DNA from: Mongoliibacter sp.
GTDB lineage: Bacteria > Bacteroidota > Bacteroidia > Cytophagales > Cyclobacteriaceae
DNA length: 40,641 nucleotides
Assembly: GCF_007692705.1 (NCBI RefSeq)
Contig: NZ_REBN01000208.1
Span: 1-40,641, forward strand
Reading direction: 5' to 3'
The stretch's first letter is position 1. The number at the start of each line of letters is the position of its first letter. The notes below the pieces were generated by a model, which did no database searches, was not told where the DNA came from, and saw only the letters and a program-made list of their open reading frames with translations. The translations under genes and the position numbers were made by a program. This document shows positions 7,974 through 16,703 of the stretch, piece by piece.

Positions 7974-10250
7974 ATGACCAAGAAAATTATCAAGCTCATT
8001 TGGATTGGCTTTGCTGCCGGTTTCATTGGGTTCATTCTATTTATCTGGGGAGTCAGTGTCAACTTCCTTGGACTATTTGGGGAGCTTCCCAATTTCAAAG
8101 CCTTAGAAAATCCTGAATCAGAATTAGCCTCCGAATTATACTCTGCTGATGGAGTATTGCTTGGGAATTATTTCAGAGAAAACAGAAGCCCTGTCACTTA
8201 CAATGAACTGTCCCCTAACCTCATCAATGCGCTGATCGCTACAGAAGATGTCAGATTTGAAGACCACTCAGGCATAGACCTGCAAAGTATGGGTAGGGTA
8301 TTGTTTAAATCCCTCATCTTAAGACAGTCTGCAGGTGGTGGAAGTACCCTAAGTCAACAGACAGCAAAAAACCTATTTAAGACCAGAAACCTTGAATCAC
8401 AAGGTGTTCTCAGCAGGGTGCCCGGATTAAGAATGCTTGTCATCAAAACAAAAGAGTGGATTGTGGCAGCAAAACTTGAAAAGGCCTATACCAAAGATGA
8501 GATCCTGACCATGTACCTTAACACATCCGAATTTGGAAGTAATGCATATGGTATCAAAACAGCCTCAAAAACTTTCTTCAACAAATCACCAAACGAATTG
8601 AATGTTCAGGAGTCTGCTACACTTGTAGGGCTTTTCAAAGCTCCTACCTATTATAGCCCTGTTTTCAATCCTGAAAATTCGCTTAGAAGAAGAAACACTG
8701 TGCTTTACCAAATGGAAAAGTATGATTTCATCACCAAACCTGAAAGAGATTCACTCTTTCAACTCCCTATCGAACTGGATTATAAAGTGGAAAACCAAAA
8801 TCAAGGCCTTGCCACCTACTTCAGAGAAATTATAAAGGCGGACTTGATCAGATGGACAAAAGAGAATCTCAAACCTGATGGATCACCTTATGATCTTTTT
8901 GGAGATGGCCTTAAGATATTTACTACCATTGACAGCAGACTACAAAAATATGCCGAAGAAGCAGTTTCGGAGCATATGAAAGAGTTACAGAAAAAGTTTG
9001 AAAACGAGATGGGCAACCGGGATCCTTGGATAGACAATACAGGAAGGGTAATTCCAAATTTTCTTGAAAATGCTGTAAAAAGGACTGATGCTTACCGCAA
9101 CCTAATAAAAAGGTATGGAGCAGGTTCTGACTCTGTGGATATCAAGTTGAATGAAAAAAAGAAAATGAGGGTGTTTTCTTGGGAAAGAGGGGAAGTAGAT
9201 ACTTTAATGAGTACAATGGATTCCTTGAGGCACTATAAAAAACACCTTCAAACAGGCTTTATGTCTATGGACCCACATACGGGACATATCAAAGCATGGG
9301 TAGGCGGAGTCAATCATAAGCATTTCAAATATGACCATGTCAAGCAAGGAAGAAGACAACCGGGCTCTACTTTTAAGCCCTTCGTATATGCCGCAGCTAT
9401 TGAGAATGGATACAGCCCTTGCTATACTGTAATTGACCAACCTATCGAAGTAAATATTCCAGGACAACCCTCTTGGACACCCAAGAATGCAGATGGGAAA
9501 TTTTCTTATGAAAAAATGACTATCAGAAGGGCTATGGCTCAGTCCATCAACTCAGTCACGGCATATATGATGAAAAAACTCAGCCCAAGGGTTGTTGTAG
9601 AGACTGCGCATCGGCTAGGTATAACGAGCGACCTTGAGGAGGTGCCTGCTTTGGCACTAGGTACTAGTGATGTATCAGTCTACGAAATGGTAGGAGCTAT
9701 GGGAACTTTTGTCAATAAAGGAGAACATATTGTTCCCTTCTATATTGATAGGATTGAGGATAAAAATGGCAATTTACTTCAGCAATTTACACCAAAGAAA
9801 AAACCAGCTATGAGTGAAGAGCATGCTTACTTGATGCTCTACATGATGAGAGGGGGCTTTGAAGAATCAAAAGGAACCAGCCAGGGTGTGCCATGGACAT
9901 TAAGAGACGAAGGAAATCAATTGGGTGGAAAAACAGGTACTACGCAAAACGCCTCTGATGGCTGGTATATGGGGATGAGTAAAGACTTAGTCTCAGGAGT
10001 ATGGGTAGGTGGGGATGATAGGGCCATTCACTTCAGAAGCTGGATACTCGGTCAAGGCGGACAGACTGCACGCCCTATATGGGTGAAGTATATGGCTAAG
10101 GCGTATGCCGACCAATCTCTAGGTATTTCAAAGGGTCCTTTCCCAAGACCTGAAAGACCCCTAAGTATAGAAATTGACTGTGACCGGTATGAGATGGAAA
10201 GCAACAGATTCAGTGACTTTGACTTTGACCCCAAAAGGGATGATTTCTAA
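7974..10250 (+). CDS. Class A penicillin-binding protein 1A (bifunctional transglycosylase/transpeptidase)
   Basis: This 758-residue inner-membrane enzyme polymerises lipid II and cross-links the glycan strands. An N-terminal membrane anchor lies at about 9-34. The GT51 transglycosylase domain (about 55-235) shows EDVRFEDHSG with the catalytic Glu91 and the GGSTLSQQ motif at 122-129. The transpeptidase domain (about 425-720) has the nucleophile Ser465 in GSTFK (SxxK), Ser524-Ile-Asn526 (SxN) and KTGT at 653-656, all intact. The gene lies 23 bases after sprE, so the two are probably co-transcribed, and ends at a strong terminator. It belongs to the PBP1a/mrcA group; no symbol is assigned because paralogues are common. 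Confidence 0.95.
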   Translation: MTKKIIKLIWIGFAAGFIGFILFIWGVSVNFLGLFGELPNFKALENPESELASELYSADGVLLGNYFRENRSPVTYNELSPNLINALIATEDVRFEDHSGIDLQSMGRVLFKSLILRQSAGGGSTLSQQTAKNLFKTRNLESQGVLSRVPGLRMLVIKTKEWIVAAKLEKAYTKDEILTMYLNTSEFGSNAYGIKTASKTFFNKSPNELNVQESATLVGLFKAPTYYSPVFNPENSLRRRNTVLYQMEKYDFITKPERDSLFQLPIELDYKVENQNQGLATYFREIIKADLIRWTKENLKPDGSPYDLFGDGLKIFTTIDSRLQKYAEEAVSEHMKELQKKFENEMGNRDPWIDNTGRVIPNFLENAVKRTDAYRNLIKRYGAGSDSVDIKLNEKKKMRVFSWERGEVDTLMSTMDSLRHYKKHLQTGFMSMDPHTGHIKAWVGGVNHKHFKYDHVKQGRRQPGSTFKPFVYAAAIENGYSPCYTVIDQPIEVNIPGQPSWTPKNADGKFSYEKMTIRRAMAQSINSVTAYMMKKLSPRVVVETAHRLGITSDLEEVPALALGTSDVSVYEMVGAMGTFVNKGEHIVPFYIDRIEDKNGNLLQQFTPKKKPAMSEEHAYLMLYMMRGGFEESKGTSQGVPWTLRDEGNQLGGKTGTTQNASDGWYMGMSKDLVSGVWVGGDDRAIHFRSWILGQGGQTARPIWVKYMAKAYADQSLGISKGPFPRPERPLSIEIDCDRYEMESNRFSDFDFDPKRDDF

Positions 10251-10271
10251 ATAAAAAACGAGAACCAAATG

Positions 10272-10299
10272 CAGCCCCTTTCTTAGGGGCTGTTTTTTT
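10272..10299 (+). terminator. Rho-independent terminator after the PBP1A gene
   Basis: A perfect 8-bp stem CAGCCCCT / AGGGGCTG with a TTCTT loop is followed directly by seven T residues (10293-10299). It begins 22 bases after the PBP1A stop and ends 13 bases before the uvrC start, so it separates the sprE-PBP1A unit from uvrC. Confidence 0.85.
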
Positions 10300-10300
10300 C

Positions 10301-10308
10301 TATTTTTG
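10301..10308 (+). promoter_or_regulatory. Candidate -7 element (TATTTTTG) for uvrC
   Basis: The octamer matches the Bacteroidota -7 consensus TAnnTTTG exactly and starts two bases after the T run of the PBP1A terminator. It ends only four bases before the uvrC ATG, so transcription would begin at or next to the start codon. No good -33 TTG is present at the usual spacing, so this is a weak call. Confidence 0.35.
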
Positions 10309-10312
10309 CTTT

Positions 10313-12118
10313 ATGCATGCCTCATTCTACAAAGTTGACGAATACCATAATCTCCCCGACCAACCAGGAGTATATAAATATTACAATGAAGCTGACGAAT
10401 TGATTTATGTTGGCAAAGCCAAAAGTCTCAAAAAAAGGGTCTCTTCTTATTTTGTAAAAATAACTGGGCTTAACCACAAGACCAGAAGAATGGTCAAGGA
10501 GATCAAGAAAATTGAAATTGCTTTGGTCAATTCTGAATTCGATGCATTGCTCCTTGAAAATAACCTGATCAAGCAGAGCCAACCTCGGTACAATATACTT
10601 TTACGGGATGATAAAACTTATCCCTATTTGGTGGTAACCAACGAACATTTCCCACAAATCCACCCTACAAGAAGAATGATTCAGGGTAAAGGCACCTATT
10701 ATGGCCCCTTTGCTTCCGTTAAGGCCATGAATAATGTCTTGGAGCTCATTCGTAGTATATTCACCGTAAGAACCTGCAGACTCGACCTAAGCCCGGCAAA
10801 GATAAGCGAATCAAAATACAAGGTGTGCCTAGAATACCACCTTGGCAACTGTCTTGGGCCATGCGAAGGATACCAATCGGAGAAAGAATACCTTAAGGAT
10901 ATTGAACAAGCCAAGCACATCCTCAAAGGTAATTTGACTGTAGCTAAAAATTTCTTCAAGGAAAAGATGCTTGAATCTGCAGAAAAGCTGGCATTTGAAA
11001 GGGCAGAGTATTTCAAACAAAAGCTGGAATTACTGGAAAAATATCAATCCAAGTCATTAGTCGCCAATCCCTCTATCAAAGATCTTGACACCTTCGCCAT
11101 AGTAACTGACGAAAAATCTGCTTACGTGAATTACCTTAAAATAATCAATGGCTCGGTTATTATTACCAAGACAGTAGAACTTAAAAAGAAATTAGATGAG
11201 ACAGAATCTGACTTGCTACTGACTGCAATCGTAAGATTACGGGACCAGTTCAACAGTAATGCACCTGAAATCATTATTAATATCCCTTTAGATGAAGAAT
11301 ATGAGGGGCTCAATATTTCAATCCCAAAAATCGGAGACAAGAAAAAGTTAATTGACCTTTCTCTCAAGAATGCCAAGTACTACAAACAAGAAAAGCTCTT
11401 GGCATCTGGTGAGGTCAAAGACAAAAAATTCAGGGTGTTAAAACAACTTCAGACAGACTTGTCTCTAAAAGAAATGCCAGACCACATTGAATGCTTTGAC
11501 AATTCCAATATTCAAGGTACCAACCCCGTAGCTAGCATGGTCTGCTTCCTCAACGGAAAGCCAGCTGTTAAGGAATATAGACATTATCATATCAAAACCG
11601 TAGAGGGTCCGGATGATTTTGCCAGTATGACAGAGGTGGTGGGGAGAAGGTATAAACGACTTCTTGAAGAAGAGAAACCACTTCCCAAACTCATTGTGAT
11701 TGATGGTGGAAAAGGACAACTATCTTCCTCCGTTGTAGCGCTCAAAAACCTGGGTATTTATGGGCAAGTACCTATTATAGGAATTGCTAAGCGTCTGGAA
11801 GAAATCTATTTCCCTGAAGATCAGTTTCCGCTACATATTGATAAGAAATCGGAATCATTGCGATTACTTCAGAGGATAAGAGACGAGGCACACCGTTTTG
11901 CCATCACATTTCATAGAAACGTCAGAAGTAAAAAGGCTTTTGGCACTGAACTCACTAAAGTTGAAGGTATTGGAAAACAAACTGCTGAAAAACTATTGAA
12001 ACACTTCAAGTCAGTAAAAAAAATAAGGGAAGGAAAAGAAGAGGAACTTGTAGAACTGATCGGTGAAGCGAGAGCAATAAAATTAATGGAATGGCTTAAA
12101 AATGAAAAAAGCGGGTAA
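10313..12118 (+). CDS. uvrC: UvrABC excinuclease subunit C
   Basis: This 601-residue nuclease makes both incisions in nucleotide excision repair. The GIY-YIG domain opens with GVYKYY and IYVGKAKSLKKRV (about 19-43), with the metal-binding Glu82 in ALLLENNLIK. Four cysteines between about 145 and 185 (TCRLD, KVCLE, GNCLGPC) match the cysteine cluster reported to hold an Fe-S centre in UvrC. A UVR motif that binds UvrB lies near 205-240, the RNase H-like 5' nuclease domain near 380-540 (CFDNSNIQG), and tandem helix-hairpin-helix motifs at the end (VEGIGKQTAEKLLKHF). The ATG at 10313 sits just before the conserved LPDQPGVY. The stop codon lies inside the loop of the terminator shared with gldN. 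Confidence 0.97.
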   Translation: MHASFYKVDEYHNLPDQPGVYKYYNEADELIYVGKAKSLKKRVSSYFVKITGLNHKTRRMVKEIKKIEIALVNSEFDALLLENNLIKQSQPRYNILLRDDKTYPYLVVTNEHFPQIHPTRRMIQGKGTYYGPFASVKAMNNVLELIRSIFTVRTCRLDLSPAKISESKYKVCLEYHLGNCLGPCEGYQSEKEYLKDIEQAKHILKGNLTVAKNFFKEKMLESAEKLAFERAEYFKQKLELLEKYQSKSLVANPSIKDLDTFAIVTDEKSAYVNYLKIINGSVIITKTVELKKKLDETESDLLLTAIVRLRDQFNSNAPEIIINIPLDEEYEGLNISIPKIGDKKKLIDLSLKNAKYYKQEKLLASGEVKDKKFRVLKQLQTDLSLKEMPDHIECFDNSNIQGTNPVASMVCFLNGKPAVKEYRHYHIKTVEGPDDFASMTEVVGRRYKRLLEEEKPLPKLIVIDGGKGQLSSSVVALKNLGIYGQVPIIGIAKRLEEIYFPEDQFPLHIDKKSESLRLLQRIRDEAHRFAITFHRNVRSKKAFGTELTKVEGIGKQTAEKLLKHFKSVKKIREGKEEELVELIGEARAIKLMEWLKNEKSG

Positions 12119-12131
12119 AACCCGCTTTTTT
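12105..12131. terminator. Bidirectional terminator between uvrC and gldN
   Basis: The palindrome AAAAAAGCGGG - TAAAA - CCCGCTTTTTT forms an 11-bp stem whose A and T tracts serve as the U run in either direction. The loop TAAAA contains the uvrC stop codon (12116-12118). The gldN stop lies 13 bases beyond it on the other strand, so one structure ends both converging units. Confidence 0.88.
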
Positions 12132-12144
12132 CATTTTATTTTGA

Positions 12145-12969
12145 TTACCATTCCCATAACCCATTTTCATATTCGAGTAACTTGTACTCAAAATCAAGTG
12201 CATCCAAAAAGGCCTGCAATTCAGCATTGGGGTTATCAGGATTGACCTTGTCTGCGATTAGGGCTTCGTCCGAGTTAGTATACCTTCGAACAATTGCTCT
12301 GAATAATCTTAGATCAAAAGCCTGATCATAACTTAGATTTTTTGATGTGTTTTGGAAATTCAACCATTTTGCTTCTGGATGGTCCTTGAAGTAATTGTAG
12401 AAGTCCTTATACCTGATAAAGCCAATAGTTTTCTGACCAGCATTTGCATTGGTCGGAGATGGCATTACCAATTCAATGTATTTGATATCAAATTTAGCCT
12501 GCGAATGATGCTTGTCAAAAAGGAAATCTTCCCTGAAATCCAAGTAATACAGTTGTTTCACAAAAATACTGTCACCATTGGCAGAAATCCAGAAATTATC
12601 CTGAAACTCGGCTATAGACAATGGTTTTTTGAATTCGTCATCTGCAAAAACTTCAAAAGCATTATCATCAACAATCGCCTTGTATATGTTATTGATGATA
12701 CCATTATTTTTGGTATCGCCTGAACCATACAATGGCACATTGTATTTCTCCCTTAGGTCGATTCTTCTCCAGACAGCGATCTGATACATTTTGTCATCTT
12801 CACGCATAGGTCTAGCGGAATATACCGTATCCATTTGGAATCTTCTGTCTCCATTATTGGATGGGCTTACGCTTGTCGCACCTTGTGCAAAAACATCTAG
12901 TCCAAAGAAAACTCCAATTAGAGTAAATATGCCGATAAGTTTAGCTTTTAACATCATAGCTAAGTCCAT
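12145..12969 (-). CDS. gldN: Gliding motility/T9SS protein GldN
   Basis: This 274-residue exported protein is the GldN (PorN) component, which with the lipoprotein GldK forms the periplasmic ring beneath the outer membrane in the T9SS. A cleavable signal peptide ends near FGLDVFAQG. The mature protein contains the family pattern YSARPMREDDKMYQIAVWRR and later DQAFDLRLFRAIVRRYTN. The ATG at 12969 was taken, but ATG at 12957 or 12954 gives a more typical signal peptide. It is the last gene of the gldKLMN unit, 32 bases after gldM, and ends at the bidirectional terminator shared with uvrC. Confidence 0.94.
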   Translation of the reverse strand: MDLAMMLKAKLIGIFTLIGVFFGLDVFAQGATSVSPSNNGDRRFQMDTVYSARPMREDDKMYQIAVWRRIDLREKYNVPLYGSGDTKNNGIINNIYKAIVDDNAFEVFADDEFKKPLSIAEFQDNFWISANGDSIFVKQLYYLDFREDFLFDKHHSQAKFDIKYIELVMPSPTNANAGQKTIGFIRYKDFYNYFKDHPEAKWLNFQNTSKNLSYDQAFDLRLFRAIVRRYTNSDEALIADKVNPDNPNAELQAFLDALDFEYKLLEYENGLWEW

Positions 12970-13001
12970 TTAATAACCTCGTCATTATAACGAGATCGGT
13001 T

Positions 13002-14603
13002 TTATTTAATTGCCATCCTGATAATTTCAGGCTGGTTATTTTTGATTTTATTACCCCTAAAGTTGGTTCTGGTAACTTCCGTTACCCTAATCACTAAGGC
13101 GTCACCACTTCTTGCAGCTGCAAGTAAGTTTCTTATCGCTACGTTCTCTCCTGAAATCTGAACCCTCTCACGAGGAACTTCATTTCTCAAAAGAATTACT
13201 TCTCCACCTGTTACTTCAAAGTTTGAATCTCTTGCCATTGTTCTAGCAAAAGTAGGCTCGGGTACAGCTCTTACTGCCAAGGAAGCCGGACCTGGTGCTG
13301 GATATGCAACACTCAAATCGATTTGACCTCTTCCATCAAACAAACGAATCGTAGGAGCAGGTACTGGTTTGATATCGTAATCTACATTTCCGATTTTATT
13401 TCCACCACTGCTTACTCCAATAACTACTTTACCGGAATTGCCTGGAATAACGGTTACTTGACCAGGTCTCTGACCTTTGATAGCAGTACCATTAGACACT
13501 GTAAAGTCCGGTGCATAGTTGTTACCAAGTGCGGGAACATCAATCATCAAATCATTAGCACAATCTGCATACAGTTGATTCACTACCTCTGAAGTAACCC
13601 TGATTACTGGCTGAGCTACGAAATATTCATAATCAACATTCAATACAGAATCTTTTCCGGCAATATTTACTGTAATTTCACCCTTCAATACCTGTCTTGC
13701 AAGACCTCTGTCATCATATTGGCCAGCTGGAGGTACTGTAAAGCTGATTTCTCCAAAGCCATCCACTACCGGAACTTCTCTTCCATTCACGGTCATTTTA
13801 GGCTGAGCTGAGGAAGAAGAAGAAGCGATAAATAAATTACCTTCAAACTTGGTCCCTGCAGCTACAACATTGGAGTTTGCAGCTACACTCGCCTTGAATA
13901 CATCAGATTTGAAGTAGAAAGTACCAATAGACCCTGTAATAGCAGATAAAGCTTCACCTTCAATATTCAAAACCTCATTTTGATATTGAGAAATTAAAGC
14001 CATAACTGCACCCACCGGAGATTTTACAAAATTCAGATTCACAAAGTTTTTATTCCTTGCTTCTGAATCATTTTTGAAAATCTCAATGTCTTTTGCGTCT
14101 TTGGCTATATCACTGAATTGGAGGTCTATACCGATTCCAGCAAGAATGTTGGTAATCTCAACTGGATACTGATTCAACCTGTCCTGCATATCAAAACCTT
14201 TTCTTTGGTTATTGAAAATTTGGCCAGGTACATCCACATTTTTAAGCGCAGAAGTTTTATACATCCCCTGATCATCTTTTGCATTGGATTCTGTAATCAA
14301 TTCCTGCTTAAGACTTTCTAGATAGCTGTAAACTTCAGCACTGGATTTTCTTACTTCACGGGCTGCTGCCACTTTAGGCACATCCCTTTCATTATTACCT
14401 TGTTGTTCAACTGTTCCAGCAATTGAAGAAACAGTGAATTCATTTTTTTGTATAAAGTTTTTAGATGTTCTCTCTAGTCCATCATTCAACAATACAAATT
14501 TTTGTAGGATCTGGTTACTTACCTGTAATGCCAGCAATGCTGTCAATACCAGGTACATCATACCAATCATCCGTTGTCTTGGTGTCTCTTTAGCTCCTGC
14601 CAT
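13002..14603 (-). CDS. gldM: Gliding motility/T9SS motor protein GldM
   Basis: This 533-residue protein is the periplasm-spanning half of the GldLM proton-driven motor. It begins MAGAKETPRQRMIGMMYLV, placing Arg9 directly before the single membrane helix (about 13-32), the position at which Arg is reported to be functionally important in Flavobacterium GldM. The remainder is a long periplasmic region expected to fold into the four elongated domains D1-D4 of GldM/PorM, ending NNQPEIIRMAIK. It lies 39 bases after gldL and 32 bases before gldN in the standard K-L-M-N order. Confidence 0.96.
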   Translation of the reverse strand: MAGAKETPRQRMIGMMYLVLTALLALQVSNQILQKFVLLNDGLERTSKNFIQKNEFTVSSIAGTVEQQGNNERDVPKVAAAREVRKSSAEVYSYLESLKQELITESNAKDDQGMYKTSALKNVDVPGQIFNNQRKGFDMQDRLNQYPVEITNILAGIGIDLQFSDIAKDAKDIEIFKNDSEARNKNFVNLNFVKSPVGAVMALISQYQNEVLNIEGEALSAITGSIGTFYFKSDVFKASVAANSNVVAAGTKFEGNLFIASSSSSAQPKMTVNGREVPVVDGFGEISFTVPPAGQYDDRGLARQVLKGEITVNIAGKDSVLNVDYEYFVAQPVIRVTSEVVNQLYADCANDLMIDVPALGNNYAPDFTVSNGTAIKGQRPGQVTVIPGNSGKVVIGVSSGGNKIGNVDYDIKPVPAPTIRLFDGRGQIDLSVAYPAPGPASLAVRAVPEPTFARTMARDSNFEVTGGEVILLRNEVPRERVQISGENVAIRNLLAAARSGDALVIRVTEVTRTNFRGNKIKNNQPEIIRMAIK

Positions 14604-14642
14604 TTTAAAATTCTAAAAGATTAAACATTTTTTAAGTTTGGC

Positions 14643-15440
14643 TTAACCTTTCATGGCTGTAAGCATACCGCCATAGATTTTATTCAAAGAACTTACGTTT
14701 TGATTCAATTTGGCCAATTCATTTTTGAAAGCCTCAGTTTCTTTACCTGCCTCAGAGAGACCTTCCATTGCAGCTGTAACATTCGAATAAAACTTATTTA
14801 AAGTTTTAACATGGCTCTGAGCATCCTGAAGTTCCATTTCATAGACATTGTTAAGAGCAGAAAGATTCTTGGTTACTTCTACTACTTGACCGTGATAAGC
14901 TTTGGCATCCTCGGAAGCCGAAGACAATTCGGTCAAAGCAGCAGCCGTCTTACCATAAGATTGATTCATATCAACAAGGGTCTTAGAAGCAGATTTGACA
15001 TTATCTGCATATTCGGTTGTAGCGACAGCAGCATCTGAAATTTTACCCATTTTCTCAGCAGAAGAAGCCAAGTTTTGAATTCCTTTTCCTAGGCTATCAA
15101 AAAGTTCAGGACCTATTTTAGCATTAGTCAGCATCTCATCAAATTTCTGGGAAATTCCATCATTAACGTTAGCCTTAAGTGGTTTTTTAGCGGCTGGTTC
15201 ACTTCCCGCCAATTCAGGATAAACTTTAGACCAGTCTATTTCTTCTTGTTTTGGTTCAAATGCTGAGAGGAAAAAAATCAAGGCTTCTGTGGTTAGTCCG
15301 ACTCCAATCATAAGACTGGCTCCTTGCCAATCAAGAATCTTAAACATAGCACCCAGGATTACGATAGAAGCACCGATACCATAAATTTTAGGCATAATGT
15401 CGCCATAAAATTTGTATTTGAATGAATTGTTCTTTGCCAT
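14643..15440 (-). CDS. gldL: Gliding motility/T9SS motor protein GldL
   Basis: This 265-residue inner-membrane protein is the stator-like half of the GldLM motor. Two helices lie at about residues 17-36 and 40-60, separated by the short turn LDWQG. The second helix carries Glu52 (LTTEALIFF) and ends in Glu62 (SAFEP); their ten-residue spacing matches the functionally important Glu49/Glu59 pair described for Flavobacterium GldL. The C-terminal cytoplasmic part (about 95-265) is helical and rich in Ala, Leu, Ser and Lys, consistent with a coiled coil. The gene is 51 bases after gldK and 39 before gldM. Confidence 0.96.
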   Translation of the reverse strand: MAKNNSFKYKFYGDIMPKIYGIGASIVILGAMFKILDWQGASLMIGVGLTTEALIFFLSAFEPKQEEIDWSKVYPELAGSEPAAKKPLKANVNDGISQKFDEMLTNAKIGPELFDSLGKGIQNLASSAEKMGKISDAAVATTEYADNVKSASKTLVDMNQSYGKTAAALTELSSASEDAKAYHGQVVEVTKNLSALNNVYEMELQDAQSHVKTLNKFYSNVTAAMEGLSEAGKETEAFKNELAKLNQNVSSLNKIYGGMLTAMKG

Positions 15441-15491
15441 TTTAATAGAGTGTGAGCGATTAAGTGTTAATTGTTATTTGTTTTGTGTTTG

Positions 15492-16574
15492 TTACCTTCT
15501 TCTTCTTCTGTTATTGTTTACATCCATTGACCCTGATCTCCCGATAAATGTCATGGCTGTTCTGAATCCAATATGTGCGGTTTTTACATCTTGGTATTCA
15601 TAAGTTCTGGTACTTGTTTCAAGATAATGTGCAATATCTTTCCAAGATCCTCCTCTAATAATTTTTCTTGATTCATTGGGGTCGTTGTAGACTGGATCCA
15701 AGTCCCAGGTAATTGCACTGGCTACAGGATTGTATGCATCCATAACCCACTCTGCTACATTACCTGACATATTGTAAAGCCCAAATCCATTTGGAGCAAA
15801 TACATCTACTGGTGCTGTATAAGCAAAACCATCGTCTATGTAATTACCTCTTCCAGGTTTGAAATTTGCCATTAGACAACCTCTCTTATTTTTGATATAT
15901 GGACCTCCCCAAGGGTATTTGGCTACATCTTTACCTCCCTTAGCGGCATATTCCCATTCAGCTTCAGACGGAAGTCTAAATCCCGGCATATCAAAATCAG
16001 ACCTATCATTGGCTCTCATGTGATATGTTCTCCACTCACAGTACATTTGGGCTTGTTCCCAACTCACGCCCACAACCGGATAGTTGTCAAAAGCAGGATG
16101 ATCAAAATAAAACTCCATCAATGGGTCACCATAGTGGTATGAAAAGCTAGTAGACCATACAGTCGTATCAGGAAGAACTTCATCCAAATTAAATGTAGGT
16201 GGCTCTTTCAATGTGGTTGGTGTTCCATAATCATATTCTCCAAGTCTTACAGCTTCCAAAAACTGTCTGTATTTATTGTTGGACACTTCGTATTTGTCCA
16301 TATAAAATTCAGAAATCGTTATTTGCTTGTTAAAAGATGACTGGGTATGTGCGATATCTTCATCGGCTTGCCCCATCCAAAAAGTACCCGCTTTTACAGC
16401 TACCATGTCAATAGGCAAATTTTGTTGCCAGTTGGCCCTCTTCGGAACACCTGTCACTTCACCTCTCCGATTATCTTTTTCACTTGCGCTTCCCCTCTTT
16501 CCAAACAGGCCGCATCCCTGCAGAATACCGGCCACCAAAATGGCCGAAATAAGGGGGAAAATCCGAGAATTCAT
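15492..16574 (-). CDS. gldK: Gliding motility/T9SS lipoprotein GldK (FGE-sulfatase fold)
   Basis: GldK is an outer-membrane-anchored lipoprotein with a formylglycine-generating-enzyme-like fold; with GldN it builds the T9SS ring. The ATG at 16574 gives 360 residues and a lipoprotein signal with Cys21 in GILQGCG; an ATG at 16595 would add seven residues before this signal and is less likely. FGE-type motifs are present: AGTFWMGQADED, YPVVGVSWEQAQMYCEWRT, FRLPSEAEWEYAAKGG, GNVAEWVMD and IIRGGSWKD. The role is structural; catalysis is not expected for this family. The C terminus ends in five consecutive arginines. It lies 51 bases upstream of gldL and 129 bases downstream of porP. Confidence 0.95.
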   Translation of the reverse strand: MNSRIFPLISAILVAGILQGCGLFGKRGSASEKDNRRGEVTGVPKRANWQQNLPIDMVAVKAGTFWMGQADEDIAHTQSSFNKQITISEFYMDKYEVSNNKYRQFLEAVRLGEYDYGTPTTLKEPPTFNLDEVLPDTTVWSTSFSYHYGDPLMEFYFDHPAFDNYPVVGVSWEQAQMYCEWRTYHMRANDRSDFDMPGFRLPSEAEWEYAAKGGKDVAKYPWGGPYIKNKRGCLMANFKPGRGNYIDDGFAYTAPVDVFAPNGFGLYNMSGNVAEWVMDAYNPVASAITWDLDPVYNDPNESRKIIRGGSWKDIAHYLETSTRTYEYQDVKTAHIGFRTAMTFIGRSGSMDVNNNRRRRR

Positions 16575-16703
16575 TTTATTATACATAAAATACACTTATT
16601 AAGTTATGTAGATAACTGCACATATTTGTTTGTCTACGAAAGCGAAATTTAAAGGAAAATATAAGAATAACACAAGCTAATTGTCATATTTCCTAGAATA
16701 TTT

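Noticed and set aside
12352-12723. 123-codon open frame on the plus strand within gldN
   Set aside because: gldN on the opposite strand has a signal peptide and family motifs across the same bases; this frame has none.
16575-16703. Terminator or separate promoter between porP and gldK
   Set aside because: Only an AT-rich weak palindrome (ATATTTCCTAGAATAT) and a one-mismatch TAAATTTC box are present, so I do not call either; the genes may be co-transcribed.
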